Shown: piece after piece, positions 1 to 9,248 of the stretch | Numbering within the stretch: the first letter of the stretch is position 1 | How the letters are laid out: each line of letters starts with the position of its first letter | Source: Pseudomonas parafulva | Lineage (GTDB): Bacteria; Pseudomonadota; Gammaproteobacteria; Pseudomonadales; Pseudomonadaceae | Reading direction: 5' to 3' | NCBI RefSeq assembly: GCF_002021815.1 | Contig: NZ_CP019952.1 | Span: 4,619,001 to 4,683,000 of the forward strand | DNA length: 64,000 bases | Notes under the pieces: generated by a model | The model's database searches: none | Told to the model about the DNA's origin: nothing | What the model saw: the letters and a program-made list of their open reading frames with translations, nothing else | Made by a program: the position numbers and the translations under genes

Positions 1-1682
1 ACATGCGCACCCTGGAAGTGCTGTCCGGCGAGAAACGACGCCGGATTGCCAAGGAAACCCTCGAGATCTACGCCCCCATCGCCAACCGCCTGGGGATGCA
101 CACGGTACGCGTCGAGTTCGAAGACCTTGGCTTCAAGGCCATGCACCCGATGCGCTCGTCGCTGATTCATCGCGCCGTCAAAAGTGCACGGGGCAACCGC
201 AAGGAAATCGTCGCCAAGATCGAGCAGTCACTGGCCAACTGCCTGGCTGCCGACGGTATCGAAGGCGAGATCAGTGGCCGGCAAAAACACCTCTATGGCA
301 TCTACAAGAAGATGCGCGGCAAGCGTCGCGCCTTCAACGAGATCATGGACGTGTATGCCTTCCGCATCATCGTCGACAAGGTCGATACCTGCTACCGCGT
401 CCTCGGTGCCGTGCACAACCTGTACAAACCGCTGCCAGGGCGGTTCAAGGACTATATCGCCATTCCCAAGGCCAACGGCTATCAGTCGTTGCACACCACC
501 TTGTTCGGCATGCACGGCGTGCCCATCGAAATCCAGATCCGTACGCGCGAAATGGAAGAGATGGCCAATAACGGTATCGCTGCGCACTGGCTGTACAAGG
601 CCAATGGGGATGAGCAGCCCAAGGGCAACCATGCCCGTGCCAGGCAGTGGGTCAAAGGCATCCTTGAATTGCAGCAACGTGCAGGCAACTCGCTGGAGTT
701 CATCGAGAGCGTCAAGATCGACCTGTTCCCGGACGAGGTGTACGTCTTCACGCCCAAAGGCCGCATCATGGAGCTGCCCAAGGGTTCCACTGCCGTGGAC
801 TTCGCCTACGCAGTGCACACCGACGTTGGCAACAGCTGCATCGCATGCCGTATCAACCGGCGCCTGGCACCGCTCTCCGAGCCGTTGCAGAGTGGCTCGA
901 CGGTAGAGATCGTCAGCGCACCGGGGGCTCGACCCAATCCGGCGTGGCTCAATTTCGTGGTCACCGGCAAGGCGCGCACACATATTCGCCATGCGCTCAA
1001 GCAGCAGCGCCGCTCCGAATCCATCAGCCTGGGCGAGCGGCTGCTCAACAAGGTACTGACTGGTTTCGACAGCGCGCTGGATCAGATTCCCCGCGAGCGC
1101 GTGCAGGCAATCCTCAGCGAATACCGCCTGGAATTGATCGAAGACCTGCTTGAAGACATCGGGCTGGGCAACCGCATGGCCTACGTGGTCGCGCGCCGTC
1201 TGCTGTCTGCAGAAGGCGAGCAACTGCCGGCCCCCGAAGGTCCGCTGGCGATTCGCGGTACCGAAGGCCTGGTGCTCAGCTATGCCAAGTGCTGCACGCC
1301 GATTCCGGGCGACCCGATCGTGGGTCACCTTTCGGCGGGCAAGGGCATGGTCGTGCACCTTGAGAACTGCCGAAACATCAGTGAAATTCGCCACAACCCC
1401 GAGAAATGCGTCCAGCTTTCCTGGGCCAAGGACATCACTGGCGAATTCAACGTCGAGTTGCGCGTAGAGCTGGAGCACCAGCGCGGCCTGATTGCCTTGC
1501 TGGCCAGCAGCGTCAACGCGGCCGATGGCAACATCGAGAAGATCAGCATGGACGAACGCGACGGCCGTATCAGCGTGGTCCAACTGGTGGTCAGCGTGCA
1601 CGACCGCGTGCACCTGGCGCGTGTGATCAAGAAGCTGCGTACCCTGACCGGTGTGGTTCGCATCACCCGCATGCGTACGTAG
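1..1682 (+). CDS. spoT: Bifunctional (p)ppGpp synthetase/hydrolase SpoT, 5' end outside window
   Basis: Makes and degrades the stringent-response alarmone (p)ppGpp in the cytoplasm. The visible 559 residues lack roughly the first 140 of a family member of about 700, so most of the N-terminal HD hydrolase domain lies off the window. What is present, in order: the end of the HD domain ([12 protein letters not shown]), the synthetase domain with [19 protein letters not shown] and EIQIRT, a TGS domain ([28 protein letters not shown]), a zinc-finger-like stretch with CCTPIPGD, and a C-terminal ACT domain. The ATG at base 3 is an internal Met, not the real start. ridA follows 23 bp downstream, the usual Pseudomonas order. 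Identification is firm; the synthetase/hydrolase balance cannot be judged from this part. Confidence 0.97.
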   Translation, partial: MRTLEVLSGEKRRRIAKETLEIYAPIANRLGMHTVRVEFEDLGFKAMHPMRSSLIHRAVKSARGNRKEIVAKIEQSLANCLAADGIEGEISGRQKHLYGIYKKMRGKRRAFNEIMDVYAFRIIVDKVDTCYRVLGAVHNLYKPLPGRFKDYIAIPKANGYQSLHTTLFGMHGVPIEIQIRTREMEEMANNGIAAHWLYKANGDEQPKGNHARARQWVKGILELQQRAGNSLEFIESVKIDLFPDEVYVFTPKGRIMELPKGSTAVDFAYAVHTDVGNSCIACRINRRLAPLSEPLQSGSTVEIVSAPGARPNPAWLNFVVTGKARTHIRHALKQQRRSESISLGERLLNKVLTGFDSALDQIPRERVQAILSEYRLELIEDLLEDIGLGNRMAYVVARRLLSAEGEQLPAPEGPLAIRGTEGLVLSYAKCCTPIPGDPIVGHLSAGKGMVVHLENCRNISEIRHNPEKCVQLSWAKDITGEFNVELRVELEHQRGLIALLASSVNAADGNIEKISMDERDGRISVVQLVVSVHDRVHLARVIKKLRTLTGVVRITRMRT

Positions 1683-1705
1683 TCCGCCAACCGCAAGGAG
1701 TCATC

Positions 1706-2086
1706 ATGAGCAAGACCGTCATCAACAGCGACAAGGCCCCTGCCGCCATCGGCACCTATTCGCAGGCGATCAAGGCCGGTAACACCGTGTACATGTCTGG
1801 CCAGATCCCACTGGACCCCAAGACCATGGAACTGGTCGAAGGCTTCGAGGCCCAGACCGTCCAGGTGTTCGAGAACCTCAAGGCTGTGGCGGAAGAAGCA
1901 GGCGGTTCGTTCAAGGACATCGTCAAGCTGAACATCTTCCTGACCGACCTGAGCAATTTCGCCAAGGTCAACGAGGTGATGGGTCGCTACTTCGAGCAGC
2001 CCTACCCCGCTCGCGCCGCCATCGGCGTGGCCGCGCTGCCAAAAGGCGCGCAGGTCGAGATGGACGCCATCCTCGTCATCGAGTGA
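1706..2086 (+). CDS. ridA: RidA family enamine/imine deaminase
   Basis: A 126-residue protein of the YjgF/YER057c/UK114 family. RidA proteins hydrolyse reactive 2-aminoacrylate and other enamine/imine intermediates released by PLP enzymes, protecting those enzymes from damage. Family hallmarks seen are the N-terminal [16 protein letters not shown], the [11 protein letters not shown] stretch, the arginine in [23 protein letters not shown] that binds the substrate carboxylate, and a length matching the trimeric RidA fold. The start was chosen at the ATG after AAGGAG (1695-1700); a longer in-frame reading would run back into spoT. It follows spoT closely and is probably co-transcribed with it. 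Confidence 0.95.
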   Translation: MSKTVINSDKAPAAIGTYSQAIKAGNTVYMSGQIPLDPKTMELVEGFEAQTVQVFENLKAVAEEAGGSFKDIVKLNIFLTDLSNFAKVNEVMGRYFEQPYPARAAIGVAALPKGAQVEMDAILVIE

Positions 2087-2144
2087 TGCCCCAGGCGGCG
2101 GGCATTGCACTCGCCGCCTTTCCCTCTCCTGGAAGGTTCCCGAC

Positions 2145-2876
2145 ATGCGCATAGCATTGCCTCTTACGCTGGCAGCCCTGGTCCTGGGCGGCTGCGCCAG
2201 CCACAAACCTGAAGACTTCAACGGCACCTGGATCAACCAGGACGCCATCACTGCGGCCGTCAAGCAAGGCAACCTTCGCCAGGCCCTGAATGAGCATGGC
2301 CCGGTCTTCGAGTGGAAGCTCGATGTTGCTACCCAGCGCGCCAGCTACAGCAACGGGTTCGAGGCCTCGGATGGTCAGCTCAGCGCCAATGACAAGCAGT
2401 GGCTGGCCACCTTCGAAGGCGGTGCCACCGAGCAACTGTCGCTGGACGGCGACGAACTGCAAACAGTCGACCAGCGAGGCGCGAAACAGCGCTTCGAGCG
2501 TGCCAAGACGCCCAGTGGCAACAATGCGCCACTGGGCAGCAGCTTCGAGCAGGCGCTGTACCAGGCTTATCTCGGCGGCGCCTGGACAATCATGGAGGGC
2601 CCAGGCAAGGGCGCCAACGTAACGTTCAGCGACAGCGGCAACGTCACCGGCCTGCCCGGTCCGGATCGTTTCGCCCTGTGCCTGGCCGGTGATTGCGCAA
2701 CGATGGGCGGCAGCAATGACAGCCTGTGGCTGGAGCGCAACCAGCGCGGGGCCCCGTTCATCATCAAGCGCAATGGCAATCAGCTGGAAATCTTCCAGGC
2801 GGTGAACCGCGCCCAGCCGGATGAAATGCCGATGCTCGCAGCCGGCAAGCGCCAGTGGCTGCTGCAACACAACTGA
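2145..2876 (+). CDS. Putative lipoprotein of unknown function
   Basis: A 243-residue protein with a clear lipoprotein signal: MRIALPLTLAALVLGGCASH has a basic start, a hydrophobic core and a lipobox LGGC with the acylated Cys at residue 17. The mature part begins HKPEDFNGTWINQDAI, and the body alternates short polar and hydrophobic stretches, as in a beta-rich periplasmic fold; NGTWINQ resembles the openings of lipocalin-like lipoproteins, but I cannot assign a family. An SD-like GGAAGG lies 5' of the ATG. It sits 58 bp after ridA on the same strand and could be read through from spoT-ridA. Likely anchored in the outer membrane facing the periplasm; the function is unknown. Confidence 0.85.
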   Translation: MRIALPLTLAALVLGGCASHKPEDFNGTWINQDAITAAVKQGNLRQALNEHGPVFEWKLDVATQRASYSNGFEASDGQLSANDKQWLATFEGGATEQLSLDGDELQTVDQRGAKQRFERAKTPSGNNAPLGSSFEQALYQAYLGGAWTIMEGPGKGANVTFSDSGNVTGLPGPDRFALCLAGDCATMGGSNDSLWLERNQRGAPFIIKRNGNQLEIFQAVNRAQPDEMPMLAAGKRQWLLQHN

Positions 2877-2931
2877 CGATACCCCAGCCGGCGCGCAGGT
2901 AACGCAAGCTACCTGCGCGCCGGCCAGGGGA

Positions 2932-3783
2932 TCATTGCCCGAGGATCGCTGCGTAGCCTTCCTTGTAACTGGGGTACTGCGGGGACCAGCCTAGCCCCCG
3001 TGCGCGGGCGTTGCTGCAGCGCTTGCTGCCCGTGCGACGCACACGCTCCTCATCGGACCACTGCGTAACCCCCAACTGTTCACGCAGCCAGGCCACGACT
3101 TCGGCCAGCGGTGCCGGGCTGTCGTCCACGCCGATGTAGCAATCGTCCAGCGCCTTGCCTTGGCTGTCGCATTGCAGCAGAAATGCCAGCAGGCTGGCAG
3201 CATCGTCCACGTGAATACGGTTGCCATACAACGGCGGTTGCTCGGCGACGCGATAACCCTGACGCACCTGACGCAACAGCCACTCTCGACCTGGCCCGTA
3301 GATGCCGGTCAGGCGAACCACGCTGGCTGGCGCAGCACCGGACAGCGCCAGCCTTTCAGCCTCGAGCATGATGCGCCCCGAGTACCCCTCAGGTTCGGTG
3401 GCCGATTGCTCATCAACCCACTCCCCACCCTTGTGCCCAAACACGCTGCTGCTGGACACGAACAAAAGGCGTCGGGGTTGCTGCCCACGCTCGGCCAGCC
3501 AGCGCTGCACGTGACGCAACCCCTGGACATACGCCGCCTGATACCCTGCCTCGTCATGCTGGCTGGCAGCCACGCAATACACCACGTAGTCAGGTGCCCG
3601 CTCAGGCCAGGCAGCTGGGATGTTCGGGTTCGACAGATCAGCTGCAATCGGCGCTACGCCATCAGGCAACTGCGCCACCGAACGGCGCAGGCCGCTGACT
3701 TGCCAACCACGCGTCAGCATTTGCCGAGCCAGGCGACTGCCGACGTCCCCACATCCTACGATCAACACACTCAAGTCAGACAT
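2932..3783 (-). CDS. NAD(P)-binding sugar-epimerase-like (extended SDR) protein
   Basis: A 283-residue Rossmann-fold protein resembling the YeeZ group of atypical extended SDR proteins. The N-terminus carries the dinucleotide-binding glycines in LIVGCGDVGSRLARQ, followed by a basic residue pair (LRRS) at the end of strand 2 that would favour NADP. Further features are VYCVAASQHDEAGYQAAYVQG, LLFVSSSSVFG at the usual catalytic Ser position, and VRLTGIYGPGR. The Tyr of the YxxxK motif is not obvious, as is usual for this atypical group, so enzymatic activity is uncertain. It is divergent from exbB; the shared upstream region is AT-rich. Confidence 0.85.
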   Translation of the reverse strand: MSDLSVLIVGCGDVGSRLARQMLTRGWQVSGLRRSVAQLPDGVAPIAADLSNPNIPAAWPERAPDYVVYCVAASQHDEAGYQAAYVQGLRHVQRWLAERGQQPRRLLFVSSSSVFGHKGGEWVDEQSATEPEGYSGRIMLEAERLALSGAAPASVVRLTGIYGPGREWLLRQVRQGYRVAEQPPLYGNRIHVDDAASLLAFLLQCDSQGKALDDCYIGVDDSPAPLAEVVAWLREQLGVTQWSDEERVRRTGSKRCSNARARGLGWSPQYPSYKEGYAAILGQ

Positions 3784-3819
3784 CTGAAGCCCTCTAGGGC
3801 CGATTGCTCAGCCCCTCTG

Positions 3820-3875
3820 CAGGAGAAAAAGCAACAATATTACTTTTGTTAACAAGAATTACTTGCAATAATGGC
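3820..3875. promoter_or_regulatory. AT-rich promoter region of the exbB operon, possible Fur-type operator
   Basis: This stretch is clearly more AT-rich than its surroundings and lies between the divergent SDR gene and exbB. It contains a perfect 10-bp palindrome TTGTTAACAA (3846-3855) and an overlapping imperfect repeat AACAAGAATTACTTGCAAT. TonB-system operons in pseudomonads are normally Fur-repressed, so an operator is expected here, but the match to the 19-bp Fur consensus is poor. Confidence 0.3.
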
Positions 3876-3948
3876 GACCAAATTGTTCTCGGCCTGCCTC
3901 GAGGCCTTGAAGAACGCTCACCCATCATCTTCATCAGGTCCGGCCAGC

Positions 3949-4911
3949 ATGACACGTACCCAACCTTCCGCTTCGCCAACCCCATCGCGCGCCTGGCGTG
4001 CCACCGCTGCGCTGATTCTCAGCCTGGCGCTGGCCCCGGTCGCCATGGCCGATGAGCCCAATGCCGCTGCCCCAGTGACGGCCCCGGCGGCCAGCGCTGC
4101 TGCACCAGCTAGCGCTCCGGCCGGCGAAGCGGCACCGGGTACCGTTGCACAGGCTCCGGTTGCTGCAGACCCGGACGCCCAAGCCCTGGTGGAAGATACC
4201 TCGCTCGGCATGGCCCATGACCTGTCGCCTTGGGGCATGTACAAGAACGCCGATGTCGTGGTCAAGGCCGTCATGATCGGCCTGGCCATCGCCTCGATCA
4301 TCACTTGGACCATCTGGATCGCCAAAGGCTTCGAGTTGATGGGGGCCAAGCGCCGCCTGCGCGGAGAAATCGCCCGCCTGAAGAAATCGACCAGCCTCAA
4401 GGAAGCCAGCGAAGTCTCCGACAAGCAAGGCACCCTGGCCCATACCCTGGTTCACGATGCGCTCGAGGAAATGCGCCTGTCGGCCAATGCCCGTGAAAAG
4501 GAAGGCATCAAGGAGCGCGTGAGCTTCCGCCTGGAACGACTGGTACACGCCAGCGGGCGAAATATGAGCAGCGGCACGGGCGTGCTGGCCACCATTGGTT
4601 CCACTGCGCCATTCGTGGGCCTGTTCGGCACCGTGTGGGGCATCATGAACAGCTTCATCGGCATCGCCAAGACTCAGACCACCAACCTCGCCGTGGTCGC
4701 CCCGGGTATTGCCGAAGCGCTGCTGGCCACCGCACTGGGCCTGGTTGCCGCCATCCCGGCCGTGGTCATCTACAACGTCTTCGCCCGCTCCATCGCCGGC
4801 TACAAGGCACAGGTGTCCGACGCTTCGGCCCAGGTGCTGCTGCTGGTCAGCCGTGACCTGGACCATCAGGGCAGCGATCGCGCCGCCCCGCACATGGTGA
4901 AAGTGGGGTAA
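3949..4911 (+). CDS. exbB: TonB-system energizer subunit ExbB
   Basis: Inner-membrane proton-channel subunit that, with ExbD, powers TonB-dependent uptake of siderophores and other ligands through outer-membrane receptors. The protein has a signal-like N-terminus (RAWRATAALILSLALAPVAMA), an Ala/Pro-rich periplasmic stretch typical of Pseudomonas ExbB, a first membrane segment (VVVKAVMIGLAIASIITWTI), and the MotA/TolQ/ExbB core with SSGTGVLATIGSTAPFVGLFGTVWG split over two segments. I chose the ATG at 3949, which puts the signal peptide near the N-terminus (320 residues); an upstream in-frame ATG at 3871 would add 26 residues and sits inside the presumed promoter. exbD follows after 3 bp. Confidence 0.95.
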   Translation: MTRTQPSASPTPSRAWRATAALILSLALAPVAMADEPNAAAPVTAPAASAAAPASAPAGEAAPGTVAQAPVAADPDAQALVEDTSLGMAHDLSPWGMYKNADVVVKAVMIGLAIASIITWTIWIAKGFELMGAKRRLRGEIARLKKSTSLKEASEVSDKQGTLAHTLVHDALEEMRLSANAREKEGIKERVSFRLERLVHASGRNMSSGTGVLATIGSTAPFVGLFGTVWGIMNSFIGIAKTQTTNLAVVAPGIAEALLATALGLVAAIPAVVIYNVFARSIAGYKAQVSDASAQVLLLVSRDLDHQGSDRAAPHMVKVG

Positions 4912-4914
4912 GCC

Positions 4915-5343
4915 ATGGGCCTGCATCTGAACGAAGGTGGCGACGACCTCGCCGAAAACCACGAAATCAACGTGACGCCGTTTATCGACGTGATGTTGGT
5001 GCTGCTGATCATCTTCATGGTCGCAGCGCCCCTTGCCACGGTCGACATCAAGGTCGACTTGCCTGCTTCGACGGCCAAGCCGGCGCCCAGGCCCGAGAAG
5101 CCTGTCTTCGTCAGCGTCAAGGCCGACCAGAAGCTCTATGTCGGCGATGACCCGGTCCCAACGCCCGAGCGTCTCGGCCCGATGCTGGACGCCAAGACCA
5201 AGGGTGACAAGGACACCACCATCTTCTTCCAGGCCGACAAAGGCGTGGACTACGGTGACCTGATGGAAGTGATGAACAACATGCGCGCGGCCGGCTACCT
5301 CAAAGTCGGTCTGGTAGGTCTTGAGACGGCAGCCAAGAAATGA
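4915..5343 (+). CDS. exbD: TonB-system energizer subunit ExbD
   Basis: A 142-residue partner of ExbB. It has a short cytoplasmic N-terminus, one membrane segment (VTPFIDVMLVLLIIFMVAAP) containing the conserved proton-conducting Asp of the FIDVMLVLLIIFM motif, and a periplasmic ExbD/TolR domain. The length is normal for the family. It starts 3 bp after the exbB stop and its own TGA overlaps the tonB start codon (ATGA), so all three genes are translationally coupled in one operon. Confidence 0.97.
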   Translation: MGLHLNEGGDDLAENHEINVTPFIDVMLVLLIIFMVAAPLATVDIKVDLPASTAKPAPRPEKPVFVSVKADQKLYVGDDPVPTPERLGPMLDAKTKGDKDTTIFFQADKGVDYGDLMEVMNNMRAAGYLKVGLVGLETAAKK

Positions 5344-6071
5344 CGAAGACGCGGCACAATCTGGCGCGTTACAGCGGCAGCCTGGCGCTTGTGCTGGGTG
5401 TCCATGCCGTCGCTGTGCTGCTCATGCTCAACTGGTCGGTGCCCCAGGCCATCGAGCTGCCCCCGGCAGCCATGATGGTCGAGCTGGCACCGCTGCCGGA
5501 GCCTGCGCCACCACCCCCTCCCAAAGCAGTTCCCCAACCACCGGCGCCGGTCGAAGAGCCCCCGCTGCCGAAGGTCGTGGAAGCCCCTAAACCCAAGATT
5601 GCCATTCCCAAGCCGCCCAAGCCGAAGGCCAAGCCACAGCCGCCCAAGCCTGAGAAAAAGCCTGAGCCGCCGAAGGAAGCGCCGCCCACCAAGGAAACGG
5701 TAGACGCACCACCGAGCAATACGCCGCCGCAGAAGTCCGCAGCGCCCGCACCGAGCGTCGCCTCCAACAGCACCGCACTGCCGACCTGGCAGAGTGACCT
5801 GTTGCGCCACCTGGCGAAGTACAAGCGGTACCCGGAAGACGCGCGGCGCAGAGGCTTGCAGGGCATCAATCGCCTGCGTTTCGTAGTCGATGCCGAGGGC
5901 AAGGTCGTGTCGTATTCACTGGCCGGTGGGTCGGGTAGTGCGTCCCTGGACCGGGCAACCATGGAAATGATTCGGCGAGCGGGCAAGGTACCCAAACCGC
6001 CGGCTGAGCTGCTGAACAACGGGACGATCGAAGTCGTCGCGCCGTTCGTGTACTCACTGGACCGCCGCTGA
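5340..6071 (+). CDS. tonB: TonB energy-transducing protein
   Basis: A 243-residue periplasm-spanning protein that passes proton-motive energy from ExbBD to outer-membrane TonB-dependent receptors. It has one N-terminal membrane segment (LALVLGVHAVAVLLMLNWSV, with the His typical of TonB anchors), a long Pro/Lys/Glu-rich linker (about residues 55-135, many PKP, PPK and PEP repeats) that stretches across the periplasm, and a C-terminal TonB domain with LAKYKRYPEDARRRGLQGIN and the conserved YPEDAR core. It overlaps exbD by 4 bp. The low-complexity linker is normal for the family. Confidence 0.96.
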   Translation: MTKTRHNLARYSGSLALVLGVHAVAVLLMLNWSVPQAIELPPAAMMVELAPLPEPAPPPPPKAVPQPPAPVEEPPLPKVVEAPKPKIAIPKPPKPKAKPQPPKPEKKPEPPKEAPPTKETVDAPPSNTPPQKSAAPAPSVASNSTALPTWQSDLLRHLAKYKRYPEDARRRGLQGINRLRFVVDAEGKVVSYSLAGGSGSASLDRATMEMIRRAGKVPKPPAELLNNGTIEVVAPFVYSLDRR

Positions 6072-6103
6072 CGTTTTGTTTCTGTCACAAGTCGGCAAGT
6101 CTG

Positions 6104-6166
6104 ATAACGTGCGTCTATCGATTGCAGCCGCTATGCTGGGCTCGCAACTTCATGGACGCACGTTAT
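6104..6166 (+). promoter_or_regulatory. Long perfect inverted repeat spanning the oxyR translation start
   Basis: The arms ATAACGTGCGTC (6104-6115) and GACGCACGTTAT (6155-6166) are exact reverse complements, 12 bp each, separated by 39 nt. The right arm contains the GGACG that could serve as ribosome binding site and the first two bases of the oxyR ATG (6165). In RNA this would bury the start; in DNA it could be an operator. A TATGCT hexamer at 6132-6137 in the loop could be a -10 box, in which case the left arm would be upstream of the transcript. Confidence 0.6.
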
Positions 6167-7091
6167 GACCCTCACAGAACTCCGTTACATCGTCACACTC
6201 GCCCAGGAACAGCACTTCGGCCATGCAGCCGAGCGCTGCCATGTGAGCCAGCCTACCCTTTCGGTGGGTGTGAAGAAGCTCGAGGATGAGCTCGGCGTAC
6301 TGATCTTCGAGCGCAGCAAGAGCGCGGTGCGCCTCACGCCGGTTGGCGAAGGCATCGTGGCCCAGGCCCAGAAAGTGCTCGAACAGGCTCAGGGCATCCG
6401 CGAACTGGCCCAGGCCGGCAAGAACCAATTGACCGCCCCGCTCAAGGTAGGCGCGATCTACACCGTCGGCCCCTACCTCTTTCCTCACCTGATCCCACAG
6501 CTGCACCGTGTGGCCCCGCAGATGCCGTTGTACATCGAGGAAAATTTCACCCATGTGCTGCGTGAGAAGCTGCGTAACGGTGAACTGGATGCGGTGATCG
6601 TCGCCTTGCCCTTCAACGAAGCCGACGTGCTGACCCTGCCGCTCTACGACGAGCCTTTCTGCGCACTGATGCCAGCCGACCACCCGTGGACGGCGAAGAA
6701 AACCATCGATGCGGCATCGCTCAACGACAAGAGCCTGTTGCTGCTGGGCGAAGGTCACTGCTTCCGTGACCAGGTGCTGGAGGCGTGCCCTACCCTGAAC
6801 AAGGGCGGTGAAGGCGCACGCCACACCACGGTCGAATCCAGCTCGCTGGAAACCATCCGCCACATGGTGGCCTCTGGGCTGGGTGTCTCCATCCTGCCGC
6901 TGTCTGCCGTGCACAGTCATCACTACGCACCGGGCGTGATCGAAGTGCGTCCGCTGACAGCACCAGCGCCATTTCGTACCGTGGCGATCGCGTGGCGCGC
7001 CAGTTTCCCGCGGCCCAAGGCCATCGAGATTCTTGCCGACTCGATCCGCCTGTGCTCGGTCGCCAAAACGCCCACCGAGCAAACTGCCTGA
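6165..7091 (+). CDS. oxyR: Peroxide-sensing LysR-type regulator OxyR
   Basis: Cytoplasmic redox switch that activates catalase, alkyl hydroperoxide reductase and related genes when hydrogen peroxide forms a disulfide between two cysteines. The 308-residue protein has an N-terminal winged helix-turn-helix (LRYIVTLAQEQHFGHAAE...VSQPTLS) and a regulatory domain with Cys199 (GEGHCFRD) and Cys208 (EACPTL), exactly the redox pair of OxyR, separated by 8 residues. The start at 6165 gives the canonical MTLTELRYIV. recG follows after 3 bp, the conserved Pseudomonas oxyR-recG arrangement. Its start codon lies in a long inverted repeat. Confidence 0.98.
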   Translation: MTLTELRYIVTLAQEQHFGHAAERCHVSQPTLSVGVKKLEDELGVLIFERSKSAVRLTPVGEGIVAQAQKVLEQAQGIRELAQAGKNQLTAPLKVGAIYTVGPYLFPHLIPQLHRVAPQMPLYIEENFTHVLREKLRNGELDAVIVALPFNEADVLTLPLYDEPFCALMPADHPWTAKKTIDAASLNDKSLLLLGEGHCFRDQVLEACPTLNKGGEGARHTTVESSSLETIRHMVASGLGVSILPLSAVHSHHYAPGVIEVRPLTAPAPFRTVAIAWRASFPRPKAIEILADSIRLCSVAKTPTEQTA

Positions 7092-7094
7092 GCC

Positions 7095-9173
7095 ATGAGT
7101 GAGTTGTCGAAGGTACCGGTCACTGTGCTCAAGGGTGTCGGTGACGCCATGGCGCAGAAGCTTGCCAAGGTGGGCCTGGAAAACCTGCAGGACGTGTTGT
7201 TTCACCTGCCCTTGCGTTACCAGGACCGCACCCGCGTGGTGCCGATCGGGCAACTGCGGCCAGGGCAGGACGCGGTGATCGAGGGCGTGGTCAGCGGCGC
7301 GGACGTGACCATGGGCAAGCGACGTAGCCTCGTCGTTCGTCTGGGCGACGGGAGCGGCGTGCTGAGCCTGCGCTTCTACCATTTCAGCAACGCACAGAAG
7401 GAAGGGCTCAAGCGCGGCACTCACCTGCGTTGCTATGGCGAAGCCCGGCCGGGCGCATCGGGCCTGGAGATCTATCATCCTGAATACCGTGCACTGAACG
7501 GCGACGAACCCCCGCCGCCGGTCGAACAGACGCTTACCCCGATTTACCCGTCTACCGAGGGGCTCACCCAGCAACGGCTACGCCTGCTCTGCCAACAGAG
7601 CCTGGCCTTGCTCGGGCCGCGCAGCCTGCCGGACTGGCTGCCCGAGGAGCTTGCGCGCGATTATCAGCTGGCCCCGTTGGACGATGCCATACGGTACTTG
7701 CACAACCCGCCGGCTGACGCCGACCTCGATGAGCTTGCCGAAGGCCACCACTGGGCCCAGCACCGCCTGGCATTCGAAGAACTGCTGACCCACCAGCTGT
7801 CGCAGCAGCGATTGCGCGAAAGCCTGCGCAGCCTGCGCGCACCGGTGCTGCCCAAGCCTTCACGCCTGCAGGACGAGTACCTGGCCAATCTCGGCTTCAA
7901 GCCTACGGGGGCGCAGCAGCGGGTCGCCAATGAAATTGCCTACGACCTCAGCCAGCACGAACCCATGCTGCGCCTGGTGCAAGGTGATGTGGGCGCCGGC
8001 AAGACCGTGGTCGCGGCACTGGCAGCCCTGCAGGCGTTGGAGGCGGGTTACCAGGTGGCGCTGATGGCACCTACCGAGATTCTTGCCGAGCAGCACTACA
8101 TCACCTTCAAGCGCTGGCTGGAGCCACTGGGCATCGAAGTCGCCTGGCTGGCCGGCAAGCTCAAGGGCAAGGCCCGGGTCAGTGCACTGGAGCAGATCGC
8201 CGCCGGTGCGCCAATGGTGGTGGGTACCCACGCCCTGTTCCAGGAAGAGGTCAAGTTCAAGCACCTCGCCCTGGCCATCATCGACGAGCAGCACCGTTTT
8301 GGCGTCCAGCAGCGTCTGGCGTTGCGCAAAAAGGGTGTGAATGGCGAGTTGTGTCCTCATCAGCTGATCATGACGGCGACGCCCATTCCGCGTACGTTGG
8401 CCATGAGCGCCTATGCTGACCTGGATACTTCCGTGCTGGACGAATTGCCTCCCGGGCGTACACCGGTCAACACGGTGCTGGTGGCCGACAGCCGTCGCTT
8501 CGAAGTGGTCGAGCGGGTACGCGCCGCCTGTGCTGAAGGGCGTCAGGCCTACTGGGTCTGTACCCTTATCGAGGAGTCTGAAGAGCTGACCTGCCAGGCC
8601 GCCGAGAGCACCTACGAGGAACTTGGCAGCGCCCTGGGCGAATTGCGGGTCGGGCTGATTCACGGGCGTATGAAACCGGCAGAAAAAGCCGAGATCATGG
8701 CGCAATTCAAAGCCGGTGATCTGCAGCTGCTGGTTGCCACGACCGTGATCGAAGTTGGCGTCGATGTGCCCAACGCCAGCCTGATGATCATCGAAAACCC
8801 GGAGCGCCTGGGGTTGGCCCAGCTGCACCAGTTGCGTGGGCGGGTGGGCCGTGGCAGCGCTGCCAGCCACTGCGTTCTGCTGTATCACCCGCCCTTGTCA
8901 CAGGTGGGCCGCGAGCGCCTGGGCATCATGCGCGAAACCAACGATGGCTTCATCATCGCGGAAAAGGACCTGGAGCTGCGCGGCCCGGGCGAGATGCTCG
9001 GCACGCGCCAGACGGGTCTGCTGCAGTTCAAGGTCGCTGACCTGATGCGCGATGCCGATCTGCTCCCGGCCGTTCGTGATGCAGCCCAGGCATTGGTGGC
9101 CCGCTGGCCGGAACATGTCAGCCCCTTGCTTGAACGCTGGCTGCGTCACGGGCAACAGTACGGCCAAGTCTGA
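7095..9173 (+). CDS. recG: ATP-dependent DNA helicase RecG
   Basis: A 692-residue superfamily-2 translocase that reverses stalled replication forks and remodels branched DNA. An N-terminal wedge/OB-fold domain (about 1-230) carries VTVLKGVGDAMAQKLAKVGL. The helicase domains have Walker A GDVGAGKTVVA, the DExH box as DEQHRFGVQQR, motif III TATPIPRTLAM, and the C-terminal motifs TTVIEVGVDVPNA and QLRGRVGRG. The length matches E. coli RecG (693). It begins 3 bp after oxyR and is presumably co-transcribed, linking fork repair to the peroxide regulator's operon. Confidence 0.98.
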   Translation: MSELSKVPVTVLKGVGDAMAQKLAKVGLENLQDVLFHLPLRYQDRTRVVPIGQLRPGQDAVIEGVVSGADVTMGKRRSLVVRLGDGSGVLSLRFYHFSNAQKEGLKRGTHLRCYGEARPGASGLEIYHPEYRALNGDEPPPPVEQTLTPIYPSTEGLTQQRLRLLCQQSLALLGPRSLPDWLPEELARDYQLAPLDDAIRYLHNPPADADLDELAEGHHWAQHRLAFEELLTHQLSQQRLRESLRSLRAPVLPKPSRLQDEYLANLGFKPTGAQQRVANEIAYDLSQHEPMLRLVQGDVGAGKTVVAALAALQALEAGYQVALMAPTEILAEQHYITFKRWLEPLGIEVAWLAGKLKGKARVSALEQIAAGAPMVVGTHALFQEEVKFKHLALAIIDEQHRFGVQQRLALRKKGVNGELCPHQLIMTATPIPRTLAMSAYADLDTSVLDELPPGRTPVNTVLVADSRRFEVVERVRAACAEGRQAYWVCTLIEESEELTCQAAESTYEELGSALGELRVGLIHGRMKPAEKAEIMAQFKAGDLQLLVATTVIEVGVDVPNASLMIIENPERLGLAQLHQLRGRVGRGSAASHCVLLYHPPLSQVGRERLGIMRETNDGFIIAEKDLELRGPGEMLGTRQTGLLQFKVADLMRDADLLPAVRDAAQALVARWPEHVSPLLERWLRHGQQYGQV

Positions 9174-9191
9174 CCCAAGTGGTCAATGGAT

Positions 9192-9219
9192 CCAGCCTCC
9201 CGGCGAGGCTGGTTATACT
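9192..9219 (+). terminator. Hairpin after recG, possible terminator
   Basis: CCAGCCTC (9192-9199) and GAGGCTGG (9205-9212) form a perfect 8-bp stem with a 5-nt loop, followed by TTATACTTCGCTTTT. The T-content is broken, so termination would be weak. The TATACT at 9214-9219 could equally be the -10 box of the next gene. Confidence 0.4.
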
Positions 9220-9248
9220 TCGCTTTTAGGAACCAGTGGACACGGACC

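Noticed and set aside
228..1613. Long open frame (461 codons) opposite spoT
   Set aside because: Complementary-strand shadow of a GC-rich conserved gene; no RBS, and no recognisable protein signature.
3871..3948. Upstream ATG that would extend ExbB by 26 residues
   Set aside because: It lies in the AT-rich promoter region and would place the signal peptide behind a non-hydrophobic extension; ATG 3949 is preferred.
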